Shown: positions 48,531 through 57,653, counted from the first letter of the stretch. The stretch is DNA of 64,000 nt from Myxococcota bacterium (GCA_963169915.1 CAUJEM010000091.1:80168-144167), one strand, 5' to 3'. The notes: generated by a model from the letters alone, not told the origin. Translations and numbers: made by a program.

Positions 48531-49359
48531 TCAGGCGGAGGCGACGCGCGGCTCCTCGCCGCTGAGGCGCAGGTAGAGGAACGCTTGCATCAGGGGCAGG
48601 AGCGGTCGCCACTACGATGCCCGGCAAGCAGCAGAGCAGAAACCCGACGATGATGAGCAGCCCGGTCAGCACGCCGAAGACGAGGAGGTCGACCTTGTGC
48701 CCCGTCGTCAGCCGCCAGCTCTCCTTGAGCCCCTCGAAGGGGCCGAGCTGGCGGTCCACGATCACGGGCCCCGCGACGAAGAACCCCAGGATCAAGATGA
48801 TGCCCGGGACGATGCAGAGCAGCAGGCCAGCGCCGATGAGCAGCTTCGACAAGAACGACGCGATCAACAGGGGCAGATAGTACGGCAAGCCCGCGAACAC
48901 CGCCCCGAAGCCCGGACGCTCGCCGCGGACCACCTTGAGGCTGAACACCATCACCCCCGCGTTGAAGAAGGTCGTGATGAGGGTGGCTAGGAGGCTGCCG
49001 GAGCCGGTCAGGGCCACGTTGATGAGCTGGATCAGCTCTGGCGAGGGCTTCACCTGCTGGACCACGATGGCGGCGATGGCGCGCGCACCTTGAGTGGCGC
49101 CCTGGCTGATGGCGCCGCTGATGAGACCCACCACGAAGAGCGGGAGAATGAGGGCCACGAAGTCGGTGCTCAGACAGGTGACGACGAACTGGAGGGGCTC
49201 CGAGGCGGTGAAGGCACGACTCCCTGCCGGCCGCCCACCCGGGACGCCCGCGGGCGGGGAGAACCCACCCTGGGGGGGGCCGAAGCCGCCCGGCGGCCCG
49301 CCGAAGCCGCCCGGCGGCCCATGACCACTGCCCCCATTGCCCGGCACGCCGCCGCTCAT
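48531..49359 (-). CDS. Gly/Pro-rich multi-pass membrane protein, frameshifted near its C-terminus
   Basis: About 275 residues after correction. An N-terminal GGFG/GPP-rich low-complexity stretch (residues 5-45) precedes five or six hydrophobic segments: near 60-85, 120-145, 150-175, 178-205 and 235-255. DRQLGPFEGLKESWRLTTGH is typical of an uncharacterised bacterial membrane family. After LLCCLPGIVVA the reading frame breaks: with one C removed from the C-run at 48593-48596 it continues as LMQAFLYLRLSGEEPRVASA and stops at 48531. Without correction the frame runs to 48433 through Arg/Ala-rich shadow and overlaps the convergent hydrolase gene. The break may be natural or a sequencing error. 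The start is the ATG at 49359; an ATG at 49386 is also possible. Confidence 0.75.
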
Positions 49360-49467
49360 CTCGCTTCGCATCTCCCTCAGAAGCATCGCCAGGATACCAG
49401 GAAAGGGCCTCGACCGAAAGCTCCCTGTGGGATGAGGGCGGGAGGTCTGTCACTACCCCGGAAACCC

Positions 49468-49476
49468 TGCTAGCGA
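49468..49476 (+). promoter_or_regulatory. extended -10 (TGCTAGCGA) 7 nt before the DUF47 gene
   Basis: TGCTAGCGA ends 7 nt before the ATG at 49484. No Shine-Dalgarno sequence. Confidence 0.45.
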
Positions 49477-49483
49477 GGCGCCC

Positions 49484-50101
49484 ATGAGTCTGACCCGGGA
49501 CGGCGTGTTCTGGAACGCCTTCGGATCCCACGCGGCCGTCACCGTCCAGGCGGCGGGCCGCTTGGTGGAAATGATGGAGCACCCCGCGGAGGCCGAGCGC
49601 ATCGCGGTGGAGATCAAGGAGCTGGAGCACAAGGGCGATGCCCTCACGCATGAGGTGGTGAGCGCCCTGCACCAGACCTGGATCACCCCGCTCGACCGCG
49701 AGGAGATCCACGCGCTCATCAGTTCGCTCGATGACGTGCTCGACTACCTACACGCCGCTAGCGACTGGATGGCGCTCTACGCCGTGACCGAGGTGCAGGC
49801 CGAGGCCGTCAACCTGGCGCGCATCCTGCTCAAGGCCGCGGAGGCCATCGATCAGGCGGTGGGCGCGCTCAAGGACATGAAGCAGGCGGAGAAGACGCTG
49901 GCCTTGTGCGAGACCATCAACCAGCTCGAGCACGACGCCGATCGGGAGTTCCGCCGGGGGCTCGCCCGCCTGCTCAAGGAGCGCGCCAACGCCCTCGAGG
50001 TCATCCAGTGGCGCGACATCTTGGGGGCCATCGAGGGCGCCACGGATCGGGCGGAGGACGTGGCGAACATCATCGAAGGGATCGTGCTGGAGCACTCCTG
50101 A
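49484..50101 (+). CDS. DUF47/PhoU-like phosphate transport regulator
   Basis: 205 residues, all-helical. IKELEHKGDALTHEVVSAL near 44-62 and INQLEHDADREFRRGLARLL near 144-163 are the two metal-binding-like ExxxD repeats typical of DUF47 (PhoU-related) proteins, and GATDRAEDVANIIEGIV closes the protein. DUF47 proteins are encoded beside Pit transporters and are thought to modulate them. Its stop overlaps the ATG of the Pit gene by one base (TGATG), so they are translated together. Recognition is strong from both sequence and context. Confidence 0.93.
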   Translation: MSLTRDGVFWNAFGSHAAVTVQAAGRLVEMMEHPAEAERIAVEIKELEHKGDALTHEVVSALHQTWITPLDREEIHALISSLDDVLDYLHAASDWMALYAVTEVQAEAVNLARILLKAAEAIDQAVGALKDMKQAEKTLALCETINQLEHDADREFRRGLARLLKERANALEVIQWRDILGAIEGATDRAEDVANIIEGIVLEHS

Positions 50102-51108
50102 TGACGACCTACTTGCTGCTCATCATCCTGGCGGCGCTGGTCTTCGACTACATCAACGGCTTCCATGACGCCGCCAATTCCATCGCCACCGTGGTGTCCA
50201 CGCGCGTGCTGTCGCCGCGTTTCGCGGTGGCCTGGGCGGCCTTCTTCAACTTCGCGGCCTTCCTCGTCTACCCCACGCACGTGAGCTCGGCCATCGCCAA
50301 GGGCGTGGACATGAGCGCGGTCACCCACAACGTGATCTTCGCCACCCTGCTGGGCGCCATCGTGTGGAACCTGCTCACCTGGTGGTGGGGCCTGCCCTCC
50401 AGCTCCAGCCACGCCCTGATGGGCGCGTTCGCGGGCGCAGCGCTCTCGAACGTCCCCTCGATCTCCATCTTGGACGCTGGCACCTTCGGCAAGACCTTGG
50501 TCTTCATCGTGGTGGCGCCGGTGCTGGGCGCCGTGCTCGGCTTCAGCATCATGAAGTTGGTGCGGGCCTTGCTGCACCGGCTGCGCCCCGGCCAGGTGGA
50601 CCGGATCTTTCGTCGCGGGCAGCTCGTCTCGGCCGCGCTCTATTCGCTGGGGCACGGCGGCAACGACGCCCAGAAGACCATGGGCATCATCACCTTGCTG
50701 CTCATCAGCTCCGGGGTCCAGGCTGGCAGCGGCCACCCGGAGCCGCAGCTCTGGGTCGTGCTCATCTGTCACCTGGCCATGGCGCTCGGCACGCTGTCGG
50801 GCGGCTGGCGCATCGTCAAGACCATGGGCATGAAGATCACCAAGCTGCGGCCGGTGGGCGGCTTCGCGGCGGAGAGCTCTGGCGCCATCACCTTGGCCAT
50901 GGCCACCTGGCTGGGGGTGCCGGTGTCTACCACCCACACCATCACGGGGTCCATCGTCGGGGTGGGCACGGCGGAGCGCCGGCTCTCGGCGGTGCGCTGG
51001 GGCGTGGCAGGGCGCATCGTGTGGGCTTGGGTCTTCACCATCCCGGCGGCGGCGCTGGCCTCCGCGCTCTGTTACTTCCTGGTCCGCGCCGTCTCTGGCC
51101 AGCCCTGA
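50101..51108 (+). CDS. low-affinity inorganic phosphate transporter, Pit family
   Basis: 335 residues with about ten hydrophobic helices and the two inverted signature motifs of the family. The first is FDYINGFHDAANSIATVVST near 15-35; the second is YSLGHGGNDAQKTMGIITLL near 181-200. GLPSSSSHALMGAFAGAA near 97 and GVPVSTTHTITGSIVGVG near 278 are the paired serine-rich loops. Pit proteins import metal-phosphate with protons. It follows the DUF47 regulator by a one-base overlap. The next gene belongs to another unit, 76 bp away. Confidence 0.95.
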   Translation: MTTYLLLIILAALVFDYINGFHDAANSIATVVSTRVLSPRFAVAWAAFFNFAAFLVYPTHVSSAIAKGVDMSAVTHNVIFATLLGAIVWNLLTWWWGLPSSSSHALMGAFAGAALSNVPSISILDAGTFGKTLVFIVVAPVLGAVLGFSIMKLVRALLHRLRPGQVDRIFRRGQLVSAALYSLGHGGNDAQKTMGIITLLLISSGVQAGSGHPEPQLWVVLICHLAMALGTLSGGWRIVKTMGMKITKLRPVGGFAAESSGAITLAMATWLGVPVSTTHTITGSIVGVGTAERRLSAVRWGVAGRIVWAWVFTIPAAALASALCYFLVRAVSGQP

Positions 51109-51172
51109 GCGCGGCCCTCCCGCGGGGTCGGCGCCGTGCTCCGCCGGCCTCCTCCCTGGAACTGTGCGACAC

Positions 51173-51178
51173 TAGCGC
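51173..51178 (+). promoter_or_regulatory. -10-like TAGCGC 6 nt before the DUF444 gene
   Basis: TAGCGC ends 6 nt before the ATG at 51185, the first gene of the DUF444-SpoVR-TPR unit. No ribosome binding site. Confidence 0.4.
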
Positions 51179-51184
51179 TACGCC

Positions 51185-52291
51185 ATGTCGCTCAGGATTG
51201 ACCAGGATCACACGCGCTTCCGCAGCATCGTGCGCGGCAAGATCCGGGACAACCTCAAGCAGTACATCACCCAGGGGGAGCTCATCGGCAAGCAGGGCAA
51301 GGGGCTGGTGAGCATCCCCGTGCCCCGCATCGACGTGCCGCGCTTCACCTTCGGAGAGCGCGACGCCGGGGGCGTGGGTCAAGGGCCGGGGAGCCCGGGT
51401 GACGCGCTGGGGGGAGCGCCGGGCGAGGAGGGGCAGGGGCGCGCCGGGCAGGAGGCCGGGGAGCACCGGCTCGAGGTCGAGGTGACGCTGGACGAGCTCG
51501 CCGACCTCTTGGGAGAGGAGCTGGAGCTCCCCGCGATCGAGAGCAAGGGCAAGCGGCGGCTCGCGACCGCGCGGGACAAGTACACCGGGCTGCGGCGCGT
51601 GGGGCCGGAGTCCCTCAAGCACTTCAAGCGTACCTACAAGGAGGCGCTGCGGCGGGCCATCGCCTCGGGCAGCTATGACCCGCGCCTGCCGCTCGTGGTG
51701 CCGCAGCGTGAGGACAAGCGCTTCCGGGCCTGGAGCTCCGCGGAGGAGCCGGCGGCGAGCGCGGTCATCGTCTATATGATGGACGTGTCTGGCTCGATGG
51801 GAGACGAGCAGAAGGAGCTCGTCCGGATCGAGAGCTTCTGGATCGATACCTGGCTACGCCGTCAGTACAAGGGCCTCGAGAGCCGCTACATCATCCACGA
51901 CGCGCAGGCGCGGGAGGTGGACCGCGAGACCTTCTTCAGCACGCGGGAGGCCGGCGGCACGATGATCTCGAGCGCCTATCAGCTGTGCGCTCGGCTGCTC
52001 CAGGACCACTACCCCAGCGAGGAGTGGAACACCTACCTCTTTCACTTCAGCGACGGAGACAACTGGAGCATGGAAGACACCCTGAGCTGCGTCACGCTGC
52101 TGCGAGGAGCGCTGCTGCCGAGGATCAACCAGTTTGGCTACGGGCAGGTCGAGAGCCCCTACGGGTCCGGGCAGTTTCTCCGCGATCTGCGGGAGCACTT
52201 GGGGCAGGAGCCGCGCCTGGTCACCAGCGAGATCCCGGACCGTGAAGGGATCGTCCAGAGCATCCGGGACTTCTTGGGGCGAGGGCGCTGA
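51185..52291 (+). CDS. DUF444 (YeaH/YhbH) family protein with VWA-like domain
   Basis: 368 residues. The N-terminal [20 protein letters not shown] near 11-30 and the Gly/Glu-rich linker near 60-95 are typical of the family. From about 195 a von Willebrand A-like domain shows [20 protein letters not shown] (MIDAS DxSxS near 200) and [14 protein letters not shown]. In E. coli and Bacillus these proteins work with SpoVR and the PrkA/YeaG kinase in stress and sporulation pathways. Here SpoVR follows directly but no prkA gene is in the window. The stop TGA and the SpoVR ATG overlap by one base (TGATG). Family identity is secure; the molecular role is not established. Confidence 0.94.
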   Translation: MSLRIDQDHTRFRSIVRGKIRDNLKQYITQGELIGKQGKGLVSIPVPRIDVPRFTFGERDAGGVGQGPGSPGDALGGAPGEEGQGRAGQEAGEHRLEVEVTLDELADLLGEELELPAIESKGKRRLATARDKYTGLRRVGPESLKHFKRTYKEALRRAIASGSYDPRLPLVVPQREDKRFRAWSSAEEPAASAVIVYMMDVSGSMGDEQKELVRIESFWIDTWLRRQYKGLESRYIIHDAQAREVDRETFFSTREAGGTMISSAYQLCARLLQDHYPSEEWNTYLFHFSDGDNWSMEDTLSCVTLLRGALLPRINQFGYGQVESPYGSGQFLRDLREHLGQEPRLVTSEIPDREGIVQSIRDFLGRGR

Positions 52292-53859
52292 TGGCGTTTC
52301 TCTTGGGAAAGACGGAGCTGCCCCGCTACTTGCGCGTCGAGCAGGGGCGCGTGGAGGCCGCGGCGCGCGCCTGTGGCTTGGATTTCTTCCCCGTGGTCTT
52401 CGAGATGCTCGCCTACGACCAGATGAACGAGATCGCCGCCTACGGGGGGCTCCCGGTGCGCTACCCGCACTGGCGCTTCGGGATGGAGTACGAGCAGCTC
52501 TCGAAGAGCGCGGAGTATGGGCTGTCGAAGATCTATGAGATGGTCATCAACAACACCCCGAGCTTCGCCTACCTGTTGGAGGGCAACAGCCTCACCGATC
52601 AGCGGATGGTGATGTGTCACGTGTACGGGCACGTGGACTTCTTCAAGAACAACTTCGTGTTTCGGAGTACGGATCTGGACGCCGGCGAGCGAGTGCTGGC
52701 CGCGGCGCCCGCGGGGAGCGACTACGCACCCAACCGCAAGTGGATCGACAAGTTTGCCAACCACGCCGCCGCCGTCCGGCGCATCGTGGAGCGGTACGGC
52801 CTGGAGCCGGTGGAGGCGTTCATCGACGACTGCCTCTCGCTCGAGAACCTCATCGATCCATACTCGCGCTTCCTGAGGCGCCATCGCGCCGAGCCTGTCG
52901 GTGAAGGGGAAGAGGAGCCGCTGGAGGTGCCGCGGCTGGAGGCGAAGCCCTACATGGAGGACTTCATCAACCCGCGCGACTACCAGGAGGAGCAGCGCCG
53001 GAGGCTCGAGCGAGAGCGAGACGAGCAGCGCGGTCGCTTCCCCGCGGAGCCCACCCGGGACGTGCTTGCCTTCTTGCTGGCGCACGCTCCGCTCGAGCGC
53101 TGGCAGCGCACGGTGCTCGGGGTCATCCGGGAGGAGGCCTACTATTTCGCGCCGCAGGCTCAGACCAAGATCATGAACGAGGGCTGGGCCAGCTATTGGC
53201 ACAGCAAGCTGATGACCGAGCACGTCGCGGACTGGGCGGAGATGGTGGACTACGCGGAGAACAACGCGGGCGTGATGGCCACCAGCCAAGGGCGGCTCAA
53301 CCCCTACAAGCTGGGGGTGCAGCTGTTTCGAGACATCGAGGAGCGTTGGGATCGCGGGCAGCACGGGCGCGACTGGGAGGCTTGCGATGACCTGGACGAG
53401 AAGAGCCACTGGGATTTGCGACGCGGGGAGGGGCGCGCCAAGCTCTTCGAGGTGCGAGCCCTGCACACTGACGTGACCTTCATCGACGCATTTTTCACCG
53501 AGGAGTTCGCGATCCGGCAGGGCCTTTACACCTACGCCTACTCGCGCAAGACAGAGCGCTTCGAGATCGAGAGCAGGGAGTTTGTTCAGATCAAGCAGCG
53601 GCTCCTGGGGCAGCTCACCAACCACGGGCAGCCCCTCATCAGCGTCACGGACGGCAACTACGGGAACCGGGGAGAGCTGCTCTTGAAGCATGAACACCAC
53701 GGGGTGGATCTGCGTCGGGACTACGCCGAGCACACGCTGCGCGCGCTCGGGCGGCTGTGGCGCCGACCCGTGCTGCTGCACACCGCCCTCGAGGGGCGGC
53801 CCACGCTGCTCCGCTTGGATGGAGGTGAGCTGCGCGTGGAGGAGGCGAGCGCGCCATGA
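52291..53859 (+). CDS. SpoVR family protein
   Basis: 522 residues, the usual length. SpoVR is a conserved cytoplasmic protein involved in spore cortex formation in Bacillus and in stress responses elsewhere. Landmarks include FFPVVFEMLAYDQMNEIAAY near 25-45, YPHWRFGMEYEQLSKSAEYG near 53-72, MVMCHVYGHVDFFKNN near 107-122 (two His), MNEGWASYWHSKLM near 295-308 and YTYAYSRKTERFEIESREF near 410-428. Sporulation in a myxobacterium would fit, but that is inference. The SpoVR stop overlaps the TPR lipoprotein start (ATGA), extending the unit by one gene. Confidence 0.95.
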   Translation: MAFLLGKTELPRYLRVEQGRVEAAARACGLDFFPVVFEMLAYDQMNEIAAYGGLPVRYPHWRFGMEYEQLSKSAEYGLSKIYEMVINNTPSFAYLLEGNSLTDQRMVMCHVYGHVDFFKNNFVFRSTDLDAGERVLAAAPAGSDYAPNRKWIDKFANHAAAVRRIVERYGLEPVEAFIDDCLSLENLIDPYSRFLRRHRAEPVGEGEEEPLEVPRLEAKPYMEDFINPRDYQEEQRRRLERERDEQRGRFPAEPTRDVLAFLLAHAPLERWQRTVLGVIREEAYYFAPQAQTKIMNEGWASYWHSKLMTEHVADWAEMVDYAENNAGVMATSQGRLNPYKLGVQLFRDIEERWDRGQHGRDWEACDDLDEKSHWDLRRGEGRAKLFEVRALHTDVTFIDAFFTEEFAIRQGLYTYAYSRKTERFEIESREFVQIKQRLLGQLTNHGQPLISVTDGNYGNRGELLLKHEHHGVDLRRDYAEHTLRALGRLWRRPVLLHTALEGRPTLLRLDGGELRVEEASAP

Positions 53860-55085
53860 CCCGAGGGTGGGTCGTCGCCTGGGCGCCACTCGCGCTCGGC
53901 TGCGCGCCGGCGCCGGTGAGCGCGCCCGCGGCCGGACCTCCCGCGGCGGCGCTCACTGCGTCGAGCGGAGAAGTCCCGCCGCCAGCGCCACCGGTGGCGT
54001 CGCCGGCGCTGGCGCCGGCGGCGTGCCCTCCCGAGGGAGCAGAGGGGTCGGCGTCGAGCTGCGACGCGCCGCTGACGCCGCACCCGAGCACGGCCGAGCG
54101 CGCCCAGCCCATCGTCGTGCCGCGTCCGCCCGGCACCCTGCCGGGGGGCCTGGCGCGCGGCGATGACACGCCGGCCGATCGTGAGCTCCTCGCGGGTGAC
54201 AAGGCTTACTTCGCCGGGGAAGACGCGGTGGCCCGTCGGCACTACGCGGCGGCGCAGCGCCTCGCGCCGAAGGATCCCGCGCCGCGCGTGGGGCTGGCGC
54301 GGCTGAAGCTCGCCGGGGCAGGGCTGCCGCTCGACTACGCGGCCGCCGTCGGGGACCGGCAGATGCTGGCGCTGCTCCGAGAGCTGGACGCGGTCCTCAC
54401 GCTCGACCCGAGCTACGGTCCCACGGAGGTGGAGCGCGGTCGCGTGCTGCTGGTGCTGGGGCGGGCGGCACCTGCGGAGCAGGCGCTCCTCCGAGGGGTG
54501 GAGCTGGCGCCGTCGGACCCCGAGGCCCAGTCGGCGCTAGGGGTCGCGTGGCTGGCGCTGGGGAAGGCGGACCAGGCCCTGCAGTGCTTCGAGCGCGCGA
54601 GCCGGCTCGACCCGAACGAGCCGTCCCGGCTCACCAACCTGGGCACGGCCTACCTGATGCGCGGCCGGGTGGAGGACGCCGTCAGCGCCTACCAGCGGGC
54701 GGTGGCGCTCGCGCCCGCGGACGCGCGCGCCCATGGAGACCTCGGGGTCGCGCTGCTGGCACACCATGAGCCCGAGCGCGCCGCTCAGGCCTTGAAGCGC
54801 GCGCTCGAGCTCGAGCCGAAGCGCGCCACCTTCACGTCCAACCTCGGCTACGCGCAGCTGCTCGCGGGGCACCCGGAGCAGGCCATCGCCACCCTCCGGG
54901 CCGCGCTCCAGCTCGACGCGAAGCTGGCCTCCGCCTGGCTGAACCTGGGCGCCGCGCTGGGCCGCGTCCGGCGCTTCGAGGAGGCGGAGGTGGCTTACCG
55001 GCGCGCGCTCGCCTTGGACCCGGAAGATCCACGCGCCAAGGCGGGGCTCGCCGAGCTGGAGGAGGCCCGCCGCGCCGCGCCTTGA
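53856..55085 (+). CDS. TPR-repeat lipoprotein coupled to SpoVR
   Basis: 409 residues. The N-terminus MTRGWVVAWAPLALGC gives a lipobox LALGC; about 85 Pro/Ala/Ser-rich residues follow as a spacer. From about residue 110 there are seven or so tetratricopeptide units, well formed from 205 on (EAQSALGVAWLALGKADQAL, PSRLTNLGTAYLMRGRVEDA, ARAHGDLGVALLAHHEPERA, ATFTSNLGYAQLLAGHPEQA, ASAWLNLGAALGRVRRFEEA). It starts as ATGA on the SpoVR stop. An envelope TPR lipoprotein is not a usual partner of DUF444-SpoVR, so it may tether or report for that system; that is inference. Confidence 0.85.
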   Translation: MTRGWVVAWAPLALGCAPAPVSAPAAGPPAAALTASSGEVPPPAPPVASPALAPAACPPEGAEGSASSCDAPLTPHPSTAERAQPIVVPRPPGTLPGGLARGDDTPADRELLAGDKAYFAGEDAVARRHYAAAQRLAPKDPAPRVGLARLKLAGAGLPLDYAAAVGDRQMLALLRELDAVLTLDPSYGPTEVERGRVLLVLGRAAPAEQALLRGVELAPSDPEAQSALGVAWLALGKADQALQCFERASRLDPNEPSRLTNLGTAYLMRGRVEDAVSAYQRAVALAPADARAHGDLGVALLAHHEPERAAQALKRALELEPKRATFTSNLGYAQLLAGHPEQAIATLRAALQLDAKLASAWLNLGAALGRVRRFEEAEVAYRRALALDPEDPRAKAGLAELEEARRAAP

Positions 55086-55170
55086 GTCCCGCTCCGGCCG
55101 GCGGCCAGCACGCAGGACTCCCGCTCCCCGAGCATTTCGTGGTAGCGGAGCAGCGGTCCCACGCTCGCAC

Positions 55171-55176
55171 AGGAGG
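55171..55176 (+). promoter_or_regulatory. strong ribosome binding site of the beta-keto acid cleavage gene
   Basis: AGGAGG lies 6 nt before the ATG at 55183. It is one of the few perfect Shine-Dalgarno sequences in the window and fixes the start. Confidence 0.8.
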
Positions 55177-55182
55177 CAGCCC

Positions 55183-56052
55183 ATGAAGGAACGAGATCCC
55201 GACGTCTGCGTCATCACCGCGGCCCTCACCGGTGTGCTCGCCAACCGTAGCCAGAACGAGGGCATCCCTTACACCCCGGAGGAGATCGGGGAGGAGGCGC
55301 GCCGCGCCTACGAGGCGGGCGCGTCCGTGGTCCACATCCACGGGCGCAACGACGACGGGACGCCCACCTTCGCCCCCAGCACCTTCCAGCGCATCAAGGC
55401 CGAGGTGCGGCGCCGCAGCCCCGTGCTGCTCAACTGGTCCACGGGCACCATGAGCGACGACGTGAGCGAGCAGGTCGGCTGCATCCAGCAGGCCACCCCG
55501 GAGATCGCCGCGCTCAACATGGGCACCATGAACTACGCGAAGTACAGCGCCAAGCGTAAGAGCTTCGTGTTCGACATGGTGTTCCCCAACCCGTACTCCA
55601 AGATCATCAAGCTGCTGGAGGCGATGAACGCGGCCGGGGTCAAGCCGGAGCTCGAGTGCTTCGACAGCGGTCACACCCAGGGCTGCGCGCCGCTCATCGA
55701 CATGGGCGTGCTGAAGCCGCCGCTCCAGTACAGCTTCATCGTCAACGTGCTGGGCGGCATCCCCCCGCTGGTGGAGTCGCTGCAGCTCCAGACCAAGATC
55801 ATGCACCCGGGCTCGGAGTGGGAGGTCATCGGCATCTCGCACTGCCACTGGCGGATGCTGGCCACGGCCCTGGTGCTGGGCGGTAACATCCGCACGGGCT
55901 TGGAAGACCACCTCTACCTTCCGAGCGGGCCGATGGCGACGTCCAACGGTCAGCTCGTGGAGGTGGCCGCGCGCATGGTGCGGGACGTGGGCCGTCGCCC
56001 GGCGACGGTCGAGGAGGCCCGCGAGATCCTCCACCGCCCGCAGGTGATGTGA
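55183..56052 (+). CDS. beta-keto acid cleavage enzyme (BKACE, DUF849)
   Basis: 289 residues, a TIM-barrel family that condenses a beta-keto acid with acetyl-CoA to give acetoacetate and a CoA ester. The zinc-binding HxH is seen in VVHIHGRNDDG near 48-58 and the third ligand region in RTGLEDHLYLPSG near 237-249 (GLED). LNWSTGTMSDD near 85 and ALNMGTMNY near 111 line the substrate site. The usual HIHVR is HIHGR here. The substrate cannot be told from the sequence; a neighbouring crotonase overlaps by one base and probably handles the CoA product. Confidence 0.9.
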   Translation: MKERDPDVCVITAALTGVLANRSQNEGIPYTPEEIGEEARRAYEAGASVVHIHGRNDDGTPTFAPSTFQRIKAEVRRRSPVLLNWSTGTMSDDVSEQVGCIQQATPEIAALNMGTMNYAKYSAKRKSFVFDMVFPNPYSKIIKLLEAMNAAGVKPELECFDSGHTQGCAPLIDMGVLKPPLQYSFIVNVLGGIPPLVESLQLQTKIMHPGSEWEVIGISHCHWRMLATALVLGGNIRTGLEDHLYLPSGPMATSNGQLVEVAARMVRDVGRRPATVEEAREILHRPQVM

Positions 56053-56840
56053 TGAGCGCCGAGGCGCGCGCGTACCGCACCGTGGTGGTGACGACGCAGG
56101 GGCCCGTCACCACCTTCACGTTGAACCGCCCAGAGCGGCGCAACGCCATCGGCGCGGCCATGGCCAACGAGCTATTGTGGGCCCTGGAGGACGCCCTGGC
56201 GGCGCAGGAGATCCGCTGCATCGTGCTCACCGGCGCCGGGGAGGCCTTCTGCGTGGGCGGGGACTTCCAGCAGCTCAGCGGCGGAGAGCAGGACGCGCTG
56301 GCGTCGAAGGGCGGCTACCCGGAGCTGCTGCTCGCGCTCTGGCGCTCGAGCAAGCCGCTCATCGCGCGCGTCAACGGGCACGCGCTGGGCGGCGGGCTGG
56401 GGCTGGTGGCGGCGTGCCACTTCGCCGTCGCCAGCGCGGAGGCCAAGCTGGGCACGCCGGAGGTCAACGTCGGGCTCTTCCCCTTCATGATCTACGCGCT
56501 GCTCGAGCGGCTGGTGCCGCGACGCCGCCTGCTGGAGATGATGCTGGGCGGGGAGAAGTGGAGCGCGGTGGAGGCCGAGCAGGTAGGGCTGCTGAGCCGC
56601 GTGGTGCCCCCCGCGGAGCTGGACGCCGCCGTCCAGCGTTACGTGACGCTCGTCACGAGCAAGAGCGGGAGCACCATGGCGCTGGGGCTGCGCGCCATGG
56701 CGGACGTCGAGGGCCTGGAGCTCGACGAGAAGCTCCGCCTGCTCGAGGCGCGCCTGTTCGAGTGCCTGGGCACGGAGGACGCGCGGGAGGGGCTCAGCGC
56801 CTTCCTCCAGCGCCGCCCTCCGGTGTGGACGGGGCGCTGA
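56052..56840 (+). CDS. enoyl-CoA hydratase/isomerase family protein (1)
   Basis: 262 residues, crotonase fold. The oxyanion-hole segments are EAFCVGGDFQQL near 61-72 and NGHALGGGLGLVAACHFAVA near 106-125. A catalytic-site Glu is likely in LGTPEVNVGLFPFM near 132-145. The ATG overlaps the preceding stop by one base; a GTG one codon earlier is equivalent. As the direct partner of a beta-keto acid cleavage enzyme it may hydrate or isomerise the resulting enoyl-CoA. The exact reaction is not known. Confidence 0.88.
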   Translation: MSAEARAYRTVVVTTQGPVTTFTLNRPERRNAIGAAMANELLWALEDALAAQEIRCIVLTGAGEAFCVGGDFQQLSGGEQDALASKGGYPELLLALWRSSKPLIARVNGHALGGGLGLVAACHFAVASAEAKLGTPEVNVGLFPFMIYALLERLVPRRRLLEMMLGGEKWSAVEAEQVGLLSRVVPPAELDAAVQRYVTLVTSKSGSTMALGLRAMADVEGLELDEKLRLLEARLFECLGTEDAREGLSAFLQRRPPVWTGR

Positions 56841-56858
56841 GCGCGGCGCAGGCCGGCG

Positions 56859-57653
56859 CTACGGGTCCTCGAAGACGGGCTCTCGCTTCTGCAGGTTGGC
56901 GCTGACGGCCTCCAGCTGATTGTGGCTACCGAGCAGCTCCACCTGGAGCTGGGTCTCCAGCTCGAACAGCGGCGCGGTGGCGAGGCCGCGCGCCTCGCGC
57001 AGCAGGCGCTTGCCGGCGCGGATGGCGTGGGGGCTCTTGGTGGCGATGAGCCGCGCCAGCGCGAGCGCGGCGGCGTGGGGGTCCGCCTCGAGGCGCGTGC
57101 CGAGCCCGAGGCGGATCGCCTCCTCGGCGCGGACGATGCGGCCCGTGAAGGTCAGCTCCATCGCGACGTCCAGGGGGAGCAGCTCGAGCAAGGTGCGCGA
57201 GCCGGTCATGTCCGGGATGAGGCCCCAGCGGATCTCCATCACGCTGAGCTCCGCGTCCGGACCGAGCAGACGCACGTCCGCACCGAGCGCGATCTGTAGG
57301 CCCCCCCCGAAGGCAGGGCCGTGGATGGCGGCGATGACGGGGACGGGCAGCTCCCGCCAGATCCAGGCGACGCGCTGCGCGAGGTTCGCGGGGCTCTCCG
57401 GACCGCGCGCGAGCATCTTGGTGGTGCCTTCCTGCCCCAGCGCCACGAAGCTCATGAAATCCAAGCCAGCGGAGAAGGCCTTGCCCTCCCCGGAGAGCAC
57501 CACGGCGCGGAGCCCAGGCTCGCTCATCAGCCGCTGCCCCGCGGCGACCAGCCCCTCGAACATGGGCAGATCGAGCGCGTTGCGCTTGTCAGGTCGCTGT
57601 AGGCGCACGTCCGCCACCCCCCCCGTCACGCTCACCGACACTCGCTCGCTCAT
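56859..57653 (-). CDS. enoyl-CoA hydratase/isomerase family protein (2)
   Basis: 264 residues, crotonase fold, distinct from the convergent neighbour. Oxyanion segments are GKAFSAGLDFMSFV near 56-69 and IHGPAFGGGLQIALGADVRL near 108-128. SVMEIRWGLIPDMTGSRTL near 135-154 follows, with a Glu in the first position but Asp in the second catalytic position, a pattern seen in isomerase-like members of the family. It converges on the first crotonase gene with 18 bp between stops and may use the same type of acyl-CoA. No promoter is obvious in the 150 bp upstream. Confidence 0.88.
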   Translation of the reverse strand: MSERVSVSVTGGVADVRLQRPDKRNALDLPMFEGLVAAGQRLMSEPGLRAVVLSGEGKAFSAGLDFMSFVALGQEGTTKMLARGPESPANLAQRVAWIWRELPVPVIAAIHGPAFGGGLQIALGADVRLLGPDAELSVMEIRWGLIPDMTGSRTLLELLPLDVAMELTFTGRIVRAEEAIRLGLGTRLEADPHAAALALARLIATKSPHAIRAGKRLLREARGLATAPLFELETQLQVELLGSHNQLEAVSANLQKREPVFEDP

